Positions 54,067 through 63,871 of a stretch of DNA of 64,000 bases are shown here, piece after piece. The translations under genes were made by a program, and so were the position numbers. A model generated the notes under the pieces. The model searched no databases, was not told where the DNA came from, and saw only the letters and a list, made by a program, of their open reading frames with translations. The DNA is from Leptodontidium sp. MPI-SDFR-AT-0119. Lineage: Eukaryota; Ascomycota; Leotiomycetes; Helotiales; Leptodontidiaceae. Each line of letters opens with the position of its first letter. Position 1 is the first letter of the stretch. The stretch is taken from contig JAHLEZ010000001.1 of the NCBI GenBank assembly GCA_020726505.1, positions 4,774,001-4,838,000 of the forward strand, read 5' to 3'.

Positions 54067-55194
54067 TCATCGCCGATTCTCACCACTCCTTTCTTGCGAT
54101 CTACGCTCCCTCCGTCCTCGTTCCAGCTCGACAGGTGGAGGCCGCCGTGGCTCGTACATCTCTGCTGGCGTCTTCGCTCCATCATTCAAAAATTGATCCG
54201 AACTTCCGCTCATCGAACCTCTTGCCACCGGACTTCTGTGTCGCCGCCGGTAGAAAACTACAATACCGATGACCAGGAGGGTCAATAGCACAGAGCCGAC
54301 TGCTACCCCGATCTTGGCCGTAAGAGAGATGTTGGGATGAGAGGGTGCTGGTCTGTTGGGGGCGTGGTGGGGCTCTGATGATTCGACTGCCGGTACATCT
54401 GGGGTGACAGCAGTGACTACTGGACTGGTCTCTCCTGGAGCTAGCATTCTGAAGATACTGGAGTAAACTATTTCATCTGACGAGTCGACTTTGAGTTTAA
54501 ATGCGTATTCAACCGGCAGCATGCTTGGAGGAGGTGTCCAGACAAAGAAGGATCTCTCGATGCCAGCTGGGTTTATGTCAGCCATGGTATGCAATGTTTG
54601 ACATAGAATTAAGACTTACTTGCAATGATATCTACATCATTGATACTGTTCTCGGTCCCGTTTTGCAAGGTCAGGGTCGTCGTCCCAGTGGCGCCAGACC
54701 ATGTGATATTGATTGCTGAGCCAGCCTTGACACCGTCGAACGAGGGATTTGTGAATTGAAGTCCAGTATTTGAGGAAGACTTGGTTCCAGCGGGCAACAT
54801 GGTGAACTCAGGTGACGAGGCTGTCTGTCCAGATGTGTCTTCGAGAAGAAGCATATATGTGCCCGTCGGTGTGAATGCGTAGGGACTCCATAACAGATAA
54901 GATTCCACGACGCCAGCTACCATTCCTGTCAGTCCATACATAAAGAAAGACAGCAGACAAACAAAACTTACAAGCGACAATATTTACGGTATCTAGACTG
55001 TTCGCGGTCCAATTCTGTAGCGTAACCGTCGTTGTGCCGGATGCGCCACTCCAGGTGAGATTAAATGGGGCTCCGGCAGCCAGGCCTGCTAATGAGGGAT
55101 TTGTAAACGCTAGAGCAGCTGCCGATTTCTCGATTGCGAAGACAGACAGAAGGGACACATGCAGCAGAGCTCTTTTCCAGTAACACAGCCCCAT
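54067..55194 (-). CDS. Kre9-type two-repeat surface protein with TM anchor, 339 aa
   Basis: Three exons, 55194-54972, 54916-54620 and 54566-54067, both introns phase 1. A signal peptide (HVSLLSVFAIEKSAAALA) precedes two tandem beta-sandwich repeats: LAFTNPSLAGLAAGAPFNLT / WSGASGTTTVTLQNWTANSL and LQFTNPSFDGVKAGSAINIT / WSGATGTTTLTLQNGTENSI. This pattern matches the extracellular Ser/Thr-rich (Kre9-like) domain. After a Pro-rich stalk comes a TM helix (IGVAVGSVLLTLLVIGIVVF, about 245-264), an RRRHR stop-transfer and a basic, Pro-rich cytosolic tail. So it is a type I membrane protein, not GPI-anchored. Each repeat is interrupted by an intron at the same place. Ligand and role unknown; a wall sensor or adhesin is conceivable. 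Confidence 0.8.
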
Positions 55195-56728
55195 CTTGAG
55201 AATACAATACTGGCTCGTGAGCGGCTACTGGTCAACAACGGGGGACACAACGCAAGATCATTGCTTCGAGGAAAAAAGAGAGATGATGGGTTGTTATGTC
55301 TGTTGGAATTCCTGGGAACGAGCTCGCTGCGGCCGGCTTGCCGTGCTGGGCTTTTGCTTGGCTTCTGATGAGTTTCAAATTAGGACCCGACAGGGTCTTG
55401 TTCTCATAGGACAAGAAGCCACAGACTCGCTTCCATTGGATGGCGCAGCAGAGGCCAGAAATGCAAGCATTGGCACTCAGTCACGTATGCCTTGGATGCG
55501 GTCAGCCTCCTTGGACGCTCATAATCCCTTTGCCTTAGCACAACAACTGTACACGCCCCCAAGTCCTTGACCCGAGGCTGTGAAGAATAACAAGACCGAC
55601 TCAGTCTCTAAGCGCCTTACCGCGCCCTTTGTCGTTCCGGATATATATGCCGAGAAGCAGCATTGATGTTCGATCAAGAGAGAGTGTACAGGACAGTACT
55701 ATGCGGAACCCCTGAGGGCATTCAACACTCGCTGGGCGAGCTGGGGCTGCTGAGCAGGCTCAGACATCAAGACTTCGTGATTCGTGGTTCGCGAAGGCGA
55801 TTTTCTTGTTCTCGTACCGCGTTGTGAGTGGTGACTGTACCAGTATCATTAGATCCTTGGTGTTGTCTGGGCAGAGGGGTTGTCGATAAAATTACCTTTC
55901 TCTCGCTTCCCTTGGCGCCGATCGACGCTGCTCTACCATCACATCCTGCCGCCTTTAGAGCCAAAAAATAATCTATCTCATCGACGTGCACTCCTGCTAT
56001 CGAAGAACTTGACTTCTTTCAGATGGTCTAATTATCTTTTGACCAAGACTCAAGAATTCAGTTGTGGGTTAGAGTTCTTGTTCACTCATCATGGTTCCCC
56101 TTCATCTCTTTTGAGTTAGCAGGTGTCTCGTCCAACCATGACAAACTCAAATCCTTGGACTCTTGGAATCCTTTTCTCGTATTACTCGCTTCATGCGTAC
56201 ACTTTTTGTTCAAGTTGAACTTTCTGACTGCATTTTGCTTGATGATATTCGTGTATGTTTCTCGTTGCTTGTTTTCCCTCATCTCAAACCGAAGTCTGCG
56301 CCAGGATAGTTGGCAGGAAAAACAAATCCCCTCTCAACCGATTCTCGGTCGGCCCAGGACTAACTTGGTATCATGCGATTCGGTTTATTGTCCATTTACC
56401 TGCAAGCATGATCTCGTCCTGCGCCCGATGCTTTGAAGTTGGGAGTGAACTGGGCGTAAGAGTTGGTAGAGTAGTAATGCGAGGCTGCGAAAAGTGAAGC
56501 GGTGACGCCCCGTTTCACGCGAAGTACTCGAGTAGGCTTATATATTTTGCTTGGCACGCATTTGGGACGCATTTTGCACTATCATATGAGGCATTTGAAC
56601 TATCAAGGAGAAAACTTCTAGGAGTATCCAATCTTATAAAGGCCTGTATTTTTCTTGGGAAAAAGTTTCATGTCAACTTTCAGCCGTCAACGCAAGAGAC
56701 AAACCAAATTATCAAGTACACGCCTATC
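55195..56728. other. Large intergenic region
   Basis: 1.53 kb between the surface-protein start and the phosphatase relic. About the first 400 bp would serve the surface-protein gene. ORFs such as 56062-56436 are hydrophobic by chance and lack features. No repeat recognised. Confidence 0.45.
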
Positions 56729-57808
56729 ATGGTACCCAAACGTCTACTGTCTCTTCCTGAGTCGCCCGACCATCTATCGATGGTAAATTCATTTTCGCTA
56801 ATTCCACAGTTCCTCACCGCATCCATCGATACCATCAATCAGAAGTTCAACCATCTCGAGGAACATACTTCCGCCATTCTCCTCTAACCAAACTCCACAC
56901 TGACCCATCCGATTGTCCACCTTCGGGACCGCTATGCTGGGATAAAGACCTTCAGCTACAACCGGGTTATACTCTCTTGTCTCCCTTTCTCGTATATCAA
57001 CGCCTCTCCCATAAACATGGGCCGTGTCAATGAGACATTCATCGCGACACAGGGACCAGAATCGTCGATTTATGGCGCTGGATTGTTCTGGCGGATGTTA
57101 TGGCAGGAGAAGTGCGAAGTGGTGATCATGCTCACGCCAATCTTTGAGAGAGGAAAAGAGAGATGTGGAGTATACTACCCGGAGGAAGTTGGAGAGACGA
57201 AGGATTTGGGAGAGTGGGGAAGCGTGGAATGTGTCAGTCGAATCAAGGATAGTGGGACCGAACTCAGAGAATTGAAAGTCCTGAAGAGGACCGACGAAGG
57301 AAAAGAAGAGAGGATTGTGTATCACTTCCACTTCCTGGCTTGGCCTGATCATGATGTGCCGAATACCAAGGAGGATCGACTTGCTTTGCGGTCTCTGATT
57401 AAGATGTCTCGCTTTCTCATTGACAAATCAAGCGACACTCAACCTGGTCTTTCGGAGGCGGCCATACCTGCCAGAATCGTGCATTGTAGCGCAGGAGTTG
57501 GGCGAACGGGGACTTTCATCGGGCTAGATTACCTTTTACAGGAATTCGAGGATGAGAAATGGGACGAATTGGGTGAGGGAGACGATCCGATTTTCGATAC
57601 TGTGAAAAGGATGCGAGATCAGAGGATGGGTCTTGTTTACAAGCCGGGATAGGATGCTTTTCTTTATGAGATGCTAAGAGAGAAGTGGGAAGAGAGAGAA
57701 AGGCTGCGACTTGCTGCCATTCCAAGAAAGGACCTGGTGACAGTTGGAGCTGAAGTGGCAAGACCGACGAAGAGGGGTAGAACGAAGCACCAAGCCTCAA
57801 ACAAATGA
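56729..57808 (+). pseudogene. Classical protein tyrosine phosphatase with two in-frame stops
   Basis: A single frame of 360 codons from ATG 56729 to TGA 57806-57808 reads as a complete fungal PTP: FLTASIDTINQKFNHLEEHT, RDRYAGIKTFSYNRVIL, FSYINASPINMGRVNETFIA, FHFLAWPDHDVPNT (WPD loop) and the active site VHCSAGVGRTGTFIGLD (HC(X)5R). It is interrupted only by TAA at 56885-56887 and TAG at 57650-57652; family sequence resumes immediately after each. Both could come from CAA/CAG Gln codons by C-to-T. The longest stop-free piece (from Met 57017) lacks the N-terminal helix and the last helix, so a functional truncated enzyme is unlikely. Confidence 0.85.
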
Positions 57809-58522
57809 TCCCAGAGGATTGTTAATCAACATGTAGTAGTATCCCGAGATCTCTTGATTTACTCTAATCTAAGAACTACCATAAATGGGTATACATGTGC
57901 ACAAACGCCTTTTGACGTTTGTCTTCAACTCGTCACAGAGTCACTGAGCCACAATACCCCAACATACTTCAGCACTCACAAGCATCATACCCTTTTTCAT
58001 CATCCGCTTCTGCATGCAGACCAATCTTATTTGACACAGCCATTCAGTACTCTGGTTTTATTATTGCAATTGGAATTGGCCAATGCCCCAGTACCGTTGT
58101 TCTGCATATCATGATAATATTCAACTTCAAATGACCGGCATGCGTAATCAAACCCTTTCTAGGCCAGAGAAAACTGTTGTTCTTGACACTATTGATGCAT
58201 GATTGTAACCTGGAAAGTTTTAGGAGGAGTGACCGCACACTGGCTCAATATATTTGGGGTAAGGCATTTGTTTCCCGATCAACCCGTACGTCAGATGAAC
58301 GCCTCTCGCTTAGCCCCCCTATAGAACTCGACCACGACCCATCCTTCCAATCAACCTTGGCCAGAAAGTCTTACCTGACAGACATCATCGAAGCGTTGTA
58401 TTCTAATTCATCTTCTTTGTCTTCGCATTTTTGTCTCAATTTAGCCTGGCAGCACTCAATCCCATTAACGATTTAATTCCTCAACTAGGAAACCTGATGA
58501 ACGATTTCCAAACTGGGTTGAC
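57809..58522. other. Intergenic, promoter of the HeLo-like gene
   Basis: 714 bp; pyrimidine-rich before 58523. No gene recognised. Confidence 0.4.
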
Positions 58523-60025
58523 ATGTCGTTCGGCTTCAGTGTTGGGGACTTCATTGCCGTTGGCAGGCTCGTACTCAACCTATACAACGCCTGCAAAGAT
58601 GCCCCAGGAGAATTCCGAGAAATCAACGGCAAACTGAGTTCCCTACACATCATTTTGTGTGATTTGGCTGAGCAGGCTTTGGATCCTACATCACTCCTCA
58701 TCCGTCGTGGTAAAAATCGAGGGCCGGAATGGAGGGAGATCAGATTGAACCTCGAGGCTACACTATGCGAGCTTCAGGATCTTGTCGATCGATATCGTAC
58801 CATGGGGCGAAGTGCATGGCGTCGAGTGCGGCTGGCGTCAGAGAACCTATCTGAGCTGAGGGCAAAGCTGGGGTTCCATCTCGGAGTTATCAATGTATTT
58901 CTTGACAGCCTTGCATTGTCAGCTTTGGGGAGGATGGAGCCAGTCCTTGGGAGGATTGAGACTTTGCTTCGAGATTACGTGCGAGAGGAACAAGCTGGAC
59001 AGAAGGCAGCCACCGTTCTGGCGGCGCATGAGACTGATGATGCCGTCTCCTGGAAACAGGTGGAGATGGACCTGTTAACAGAGGGGATCTCGCAGGAGGA
59101 TTTCGAGAAACATAGAGATAGGATCAAAGAGCTCCTGAACTGGGTCGTTTGGAACGAGGCTAGCCTAGCTCACCTGAAGGACGTAACGCCTGACGATTCG
59201 GTGTCATGTTTTTCCAAAGCAACCCCATCGTCACAAGCGACAATTAAAGGAAGCATTGTTAGGAGAATACAGTCTTCATCATTCGTTACTGAGCCCGGAG
59301 TATATCCCGTCGTTAGCGACGACCACACTGAGATACCATCGGTTTTTGGGGGGAAACAAATCGATCCTGTGGAAACGTTATTTGGCCCACCTCCCGATTT
59401 CGATGCCGAGTTTGCGAATATCCACAGTCGCGAGTTTGCTAGGAATTTGCACCAAGACGTTTGGAAGAGTCTTGATCTTGACGATGTAGATCAGAAGGAA
59501 TTGGTCTGTCAAGATTCGCCAGCTCACGCTCACTGGTTTGAAGACCAACTCAAGGCTATTTTTGACATATCTCCAAGCTTTGACGACTCTGCTATGGACA
59601 ACGCATCCACTGTGGCAGGCCCTCAGATGTTCTGGCATGGATCAGAATGGAGTGTCGGAGACTCTCGTCCAGAGTACATGGTCTTTAAAGATGAAGGTGG
59701 GGAGGGCAGCGAGATGGAGCAGACCAGCGATAATAACAGCAACAGCGAGAGCGAGTACGAAAAAAATGACGGCGCAGAAGATGAAGGTGTAACTGAGTGC
59801 TCTTACGGTCCTGATAGCAACGCGGGTACAAGTGGTGGTGAGGGTGAGGAATATGACGGGGATAATGAGATGTTGAGCGCTGAGGACGATGATGATATTA
59901 ATGGTAATGATGGGAGGTTACAGCATTGGCGTCGCCACCAGAGGACATACACCGATGGCATTAATACAACCATGTTGGAAAACCATTACCTGAGTAGCAG
60001 AGGCTGGATACCTCTCGATGGATAG
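58523..60025 (+). CDS. Stand-alone HeLo-like / STAND N-terminal-domain protein, 500 aa
   Basis: Intronless. Residues 1-210 match the fungal N-terminal domain of STAND (NLR-like) proteins: MSFGFSVGDFIAVGRLVLNL, then ACKDAPGEFREINGKLSSLH, LQDLVDRYRTMGRSAWRRVR and INVFLDSLALSALGRMEPVL, all-helical. No NACHT/NB-ARC (no Walker A) and no ankyrin, WD or TPR repeats follow; instead there is an unremarkable middle and a very acidic tail (about 400-470), ending GINTTMLENHYLSSRGWIPL. HeLo-type domains in related proteins carry out membrane-targeting cell-death output, so this may be an effector without its own sensor, or an adaptor. That is inference. Confidence 0.75.
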   Translation: MSFGFSVGDFIAVGRLVLNLYNACKDAPGEFREINGKLSSLHIILCDLAEQALDPTSLLIRRGKNRGPEWREIRLNLEATLCELQDLVDRYRTMGRSAWRRVRLASENLSELRAKLGFHLGVINVFLDSLALSALGRMEPVLGRIETLLRDYVREEQAGQKAATVLAAHETDDAVSWKQVEMDLLTEGISQEDFEKHRDRIKELLNWVVWNEASLAHLKDVTPDDSVSCFSKATPSSQATIKGSIVRRIQSSSFVTEPGVYPVVSDDHTEIPSVFGGKQIDPVETLFGPPPDFDAEFANIHSREFARNLHQDVWKSLDLDDVDQKELVCQDSPAHAHWFEDQLKAIFDISPSFDDSAMDNASTVAGPQMFWHGSEWSVGDSRPEYMVFKDEGGEGSEMEQTSDNNSNSESEYEKNDGAEDEGVTECSYGPDSNAGTSGGEGEEYDGDNEMLSAEDDDDINGNDGRLQHWRRHQRTYTDGINTTMLENHYLSSRGWIPLDG

Positions 60026-60346
60026 TAGTGTACCAATCCAGACAGGCCTTCGTATGCTTCAATTTCTACTAAAATCCATTGTTTCGTCACTCGGACTGCT
60101 TTACATTTCCACTGGGAACCTTTGCGAAGTTTAGAGAAGTATCACATCTGTAGTTGGGGACTGAAACTTAAACGCCTGGCAAACTGTTTCTACCAGGTAA
60201 ATGCAATAACGATACAAAGCTCTTTAGCCGGTGGCACCTGTTTGGTCGCTGTTTGATCCCTTTTCCCAAACGCCTCGCTATGCCTACATCCCATTCCGCC
60301 CAGCCGAACACCATGCACGAACATATATGTACCGTTTACCCCGCCC
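60026..60346. other. Convergent intergenic region
   Basis: 321 bp of 3' flanks; nothing recognised. Confidence 0.45.
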
Positions 60347-62473
60347 TTATACCATGAGAAGAGAACCATTAGGTGACATGATCTTCTGCTCTCCATTTGT
60401 GGGGTCGTTGCCTGCCTTGTTGATATAAGGCGGGACCACTATTGCTTTCGCAGGTTGGTAGATTTCTGCTGGCTCTTGATCGGGGACATCTTCCTCGTCA
60501 TATTCTGAGATGCTGGTAGCGATGCTCTCTTCTCGAGTTGGGGGAAGAGAGTCTTGATCGTCGCTTTGGGAGAGATCTTCGTTGTCTGTGTCTGGAAGAG
60601 GGATCCCATGTACCATTGTCAGGTCGGGCAAGATGGGATCATCTGTGGTTTTCCTGGGCGACGTCGTAATTGCCGACACTTTTTCCTCGGGGGCGACTTC
60701 TGCCGCATCTGGTATTTCAATTTCTGGAGTTCTGATAGTGCCGGGCTCAATGCAGTCGTAGAACAACATGAAAACGCCCCCTTGGCCCAGAACATTGTCC
60801 TCACTCACTTTCGTGACATCGTCGTCGCTTAGTCTCCACCATTGCTCCTTGCGCTGGTCCTTGTTATCCTCGCCATCCTCTGGTTCCGGGACCGGGAACT
60901 TTTTGTAGCACACATAGTGGCCGTTTTCGTGTCTTCCGTAATGGGTAACAACAGCCCGAAGTTCGTACGTTGGACCAAGCAGTCTTGAGGCTCTCTTAGT
61001 GCTGGCAATCATTGGCTTGTCTGGATTTAATAACCATTCCTCGGCCATCGAATCCTCGGTCCCAGAGCTACCAAGGCACCATGGCCCAAGATCCAGAATC
61101 CGTGGGAACTTGACATGTGAAACGTTCTTTTTCAACTCGCCTGTCATTTCGTCGAAGATACTCCGATTAAAGTGAACGGCGAGTGACTTTGGAGGGCGTG
61201 CAATGACCGCTTGGCGGGATTTTGTCGAGGATGTCCGGTTCTTGGAAGGAATTGTGAGTCTCTTCGCCAAAGTCTTCTCTTCGTAGTCATCCTCTTCCAA
61301 CGCAGCCTCGATAGCCGTCAGTCTATCAACAACCATCTTGTGAGATCCATCTGCTGATTCCAGGGAGTTTTGCTTATCGACGAGAATTGTGAGTAACCGT
61401 TGATACTTCAGCAGCGTACACTTGCCACACTCGACGCCTTCTATTTGCTCAAGCTTAGTATACTCGTCTAGGCACTCTGCAACATCGCATTCCCACGATC
61501 TCGTCAGGGGAACCGTCAAACAATTGAAAGGGATCATGGAAAGCCCTTCTGAATACCCGCATCGCATGCAACCCACACGTTGCGCAATTAATCCTTCGAG
61601 AGGATTCCGGAATGTGGATATTGACGAAGGCTCCTGGCTGTGTGAACTTCGTCCTGACGAATCGTCCGATTCAAATCCTTGAGACGATTGCATCAACTTC
61701 GCAACATTCCCCACCTCCTTGTCTATCTCATCAAGTACTTTCGAAAAGTACTCTTGTGCATCTTGCTGCTGCCAACTGCTCATATTCTTCAATATCGCGG
61801 GTGTCCATATCCGCCTCCCATTATTCGAGGGATCATTTAGTGTCGCAATTAACTCCCTCAAAGCCTCAGCCATCTTCATATCTGGCTTCTCTACCCCTTC
61901 CACTGGGTCTTCAATCGTAGGGTTTGTGAGATATCCTGATAACGAGTCCAGCGACGCCAGCCCTTGGAGGACGCTGTTCTGATAGCAAGAATTATCCCAA
62001 TTTCCCAACCCCGCTGGTCTTCCATCTCCTTGTGCGCTCAAATTGAGTCCTGGGAGTGTGGAAAGCCTTCTCCTCCCAGCTTGCGCAACTGACTCTATAA
62101 TGCCCCCCGGCCTATCCAAACCAAGTACACGCCGCATAACTTCGGATTTTTCTGCATGAGTTCTCGGTATATCCTTCAGCGTTGGATTCGTGATTCGGAG
62201 TGGGTTCTGGTAGGATTCGACTGCATCGAGTAACCGTGATGGGGTAACGTAGACCACTGCGTTCCACAAGAGCTCTGGGAGAGGTAGAACGTCGTAGTCG
62301 AGAATGAAAAGAATATGGTAGACGATGGGAATGCAGCAGACTATCAGGGGGATAATGACTCCTGTGCGAGGTGACGGTGGAATAATGCCCTCCGAGAAAT
62401 CCTGGTGGTAGTCTTCGTAAAGGTCTGAATCACCGTCAAACAGGTCCTGCAGTTGCGAATCGTATTGTTTCAT
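60347..62473 (-). CDS. UBP1: ER-anchored ubiquitin-specific protease (Ubp1 type)
   Basis: Single exon, 708 aa. N-terminal TM helix (VIIPLIVCCIPIVYHILFIL, about 39-58) then a USP catalytic domain: Cys box AGLGNWDNSCYQNSVLQGL with catalytic Cys163, a CxxC zinc-finger pair (QRVGCMRCGY, EGVECGKCTLL), and His box HYGRHENGHYVCYKKF followed by WWRLSDDDVTKVSEDNVL. The acidic C-terminal tail is disordered. The TM-plus-USP plan is that of yeast Ubp1, a deubiquitinase with a membrane-bound form. It is head-to-head with ALB1 over a 258-bp promoter. Confidence 0.92.
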   Translation of the reverse strand: MKQYDSQLQDLFDGDSDLYEDYHQDFSEGIIPPSPRTGVIIPLIVCCIPIVYHILFILDYDVLPLPELLWNAVVYVTPSRLLDAVESYQNPLRITNPTLKDIPRTHAEKSEVMRRVLGLDRPGGIIESVAQAGRRRLSTLPGLNLSAQGDGRPAGLGNWDNSCYQNSVLQGLASLDSLSGYLTNPTIEDPVEGVEKPDMKMAEALRELIATLNDPSNNGRRIWTPAILKNMSSWQQQDAQEYFSKVLDEIDKEVGNVAKLMQSSQGFESDDSSGRSSHSQEPSSISTFRNPLEGLIAQRVGCMRCGYSEGLSMIPFNCLTVPLTRSWECDVAECLDEYTKLEQIEGVECGKCTLLKYQRLLTILVDKQNSLESADGSHKMVVDRLTAIEAALEEDDYEEKTLAKRLTIPSKNRTSSTKSRQAVIARPPKSLAVHFNRSIFDEMTGELKKNVSHVKFPRILDLGPWCLGSSGTEDSMAEEWLLNPDKPMIASTKRASRLLGPTYELRAVVTHYGRHENGHYVCYKKFPVPEPEDGEDNKDQRKEQWWRLSDDDVTKVSEDNVLGQGGVFMLFYDCIEPGTIRTPEIEIPDAAEVAPEEKVSAITTSPRKTTDDPILPDLTMVHGIPLPDTDNEDLSQSDDQDSLPPTREESIATSISEYDEEDVPDQEPAEIYQPAKAIVVPPYINKAGNDPTNGEQKIMSPNGSLLMV

Positions 62474-62731
62474 GATAATGCATATGGAGTCGATGCGAAC
62501 ATCGCAAAATCAAATTCGTATGTCGGTATGATGGTGCTCTTCGAAGGTTGTGGTTTGATTTTGTTTGTGGAAGAGAAGTCAAGTACCTTAGTTCAAAGAG
62601 GTCGCGTGGAACATATGGGTACGGAAGTCAAGCATGTGAGGCGGGATGCGGTCAGTTCCATCTTTTGCCGAGACTTCAAGAATTTAAAGCATCGCAACCC
62701 CACATTCCAGAACAATCACACCAAACATACA
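62474..62731. promoter_or_regulatory. Divergent promoter UBP1/ALB1
   Basis: 258 bp between divergent starts; shared control region by position. Confidence 0.5.
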
Positions 62732-63336
62732 ATGGCGAAGACAGCGCCAACAAAGAAGAAGGGTGGCACGTATTATAGTCACTATGATTTTTCTGCATGA
62801 ATTCTGACAATGTTCTAGTCACTTCGGTGCATTCGCGCGCAGCCAAACGAGCATCCTCCCCGGGAATCGACCTTGACAAATCCTTGAAAGACCTAAAACC
62901 TCCTCCTACAACAAAGAACCAACGGGCGTCTGTTCTAGCCATCCACCAAGGCGCTGGTATCTCAAAGAAGTCCAAAAATGGCAGAAAATCAGTCCTGAGC
63001 GCGAAGGCCAAGCGGCGGCAGGAGAAGGGATTGGATCGCGCTGAGGCGGTCATCGACAAGAAGGAGATAAAGATTGAGAAGAGCAAGGATCGTGCTAGGA
63101 CTGTTCAGGAGCGAGCGAAGAACTGGGAGGAGTTGAACAAGAAGATGCTGGCTAAGAAGGAGAGAGAGGAGGCGTTGGCTTTGGAGAAGGAGAAGGAGAA
63201 TGCGGACTGGCAGGATGCAGAGGAGATGGAGGATGTTGATCAGGAGGATGCCCCTATTATCAAGCATACGGATATGGAAGATGTCGAGGCTGCAAAGTCG
63301 GTACCTTTGCCAGCTGATGAGGACGAGATTCTATGA
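62732..63336 (+). CDS. ALB1: Ribosome biogenesis protein Alb1
   Basis: Two exons, 62732-62762 and 62819-63336 (56-bp phase-1 intron), give 182 aa. The spliced N-terminus MAKTAPTKKKVTSVHSRAAK followed by RASSPGIDLDKSLKDLKPP matches Alb1, the partner of Arx1 on pre-60S particles shuttling between nucleus and cytoplasm. The body is Lys/Arg/Glu-rich helix (SKDRARTVQERAKNWEELNK) with an acidic C-terminus. The donor is the unusual GTGGCA; the nearby better-looking GTATTA donor gives the wrong phase. Confidence 0.85.
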
Positions 63337-63871
63337 GCTTTATGAGGTTATGTTTTGCATCTGGGTGGCGTTCTGGCTTGGGGATTTTCGAATGTCAGAT
63401 TCTGCGTTCGACTTTGATACCATATCTAGACTTTGGCAACATTCCGGGTGGTATATAGGTATATGGGCTCAATTCAAAAGTTGCAGCAATAGCAACACAC
63501 TCTCAAAGCAAAGAAATCCAACTGGTCCTCGAGTAGTGACATATTGCATTCAATTTCTATTCTGAATAAAGAATTATAAATTTCGGGTTGGAACATCAAT
63601 CAAACCGTCTATCTTGGATTGTGTAAAAGCCCAAATCATTCTCAGATCCATTAAGCTAATTTTGAATTCCACTGAGCGCAAATCTTCACCCCTCGAAATC
63701 TCTCCGCCTCGTCCCAAAATTATATCCACATCCCTGCACCTGCAGCGGGAAGTCTAGCCTTATCTGTCCTAGTCCTCAGCCTTGTCAACCTCCCAAAATT
63801 TATACCTTGAGAGCTTCCCTCAAACCACAATTGCCAATTCCTCCCCAAACCACAAAAACACAACCGCCAAC
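63337..63871. other. Intergenic ALB1 / last gene
   Basis: 535 bp; ALB1 3' flank and a C/A-rich leader for the next gene. Nothing else recognised. Confidence 0.45.

Noticed and set aside
56062..56436. 124-codon hydrophobic ORF before the phosphatase
   Set aside because: AT-rich DNA gives Phe/Leu runs by chance; no gene features.
62764..62818. ALB1 donor at the better GTATTA site (62770)
   Set aside because: Gives the wrong phase and loses the conserved VTSVHSRAAKR start; the GTGGCA donor is accepted despite its poor consensus.
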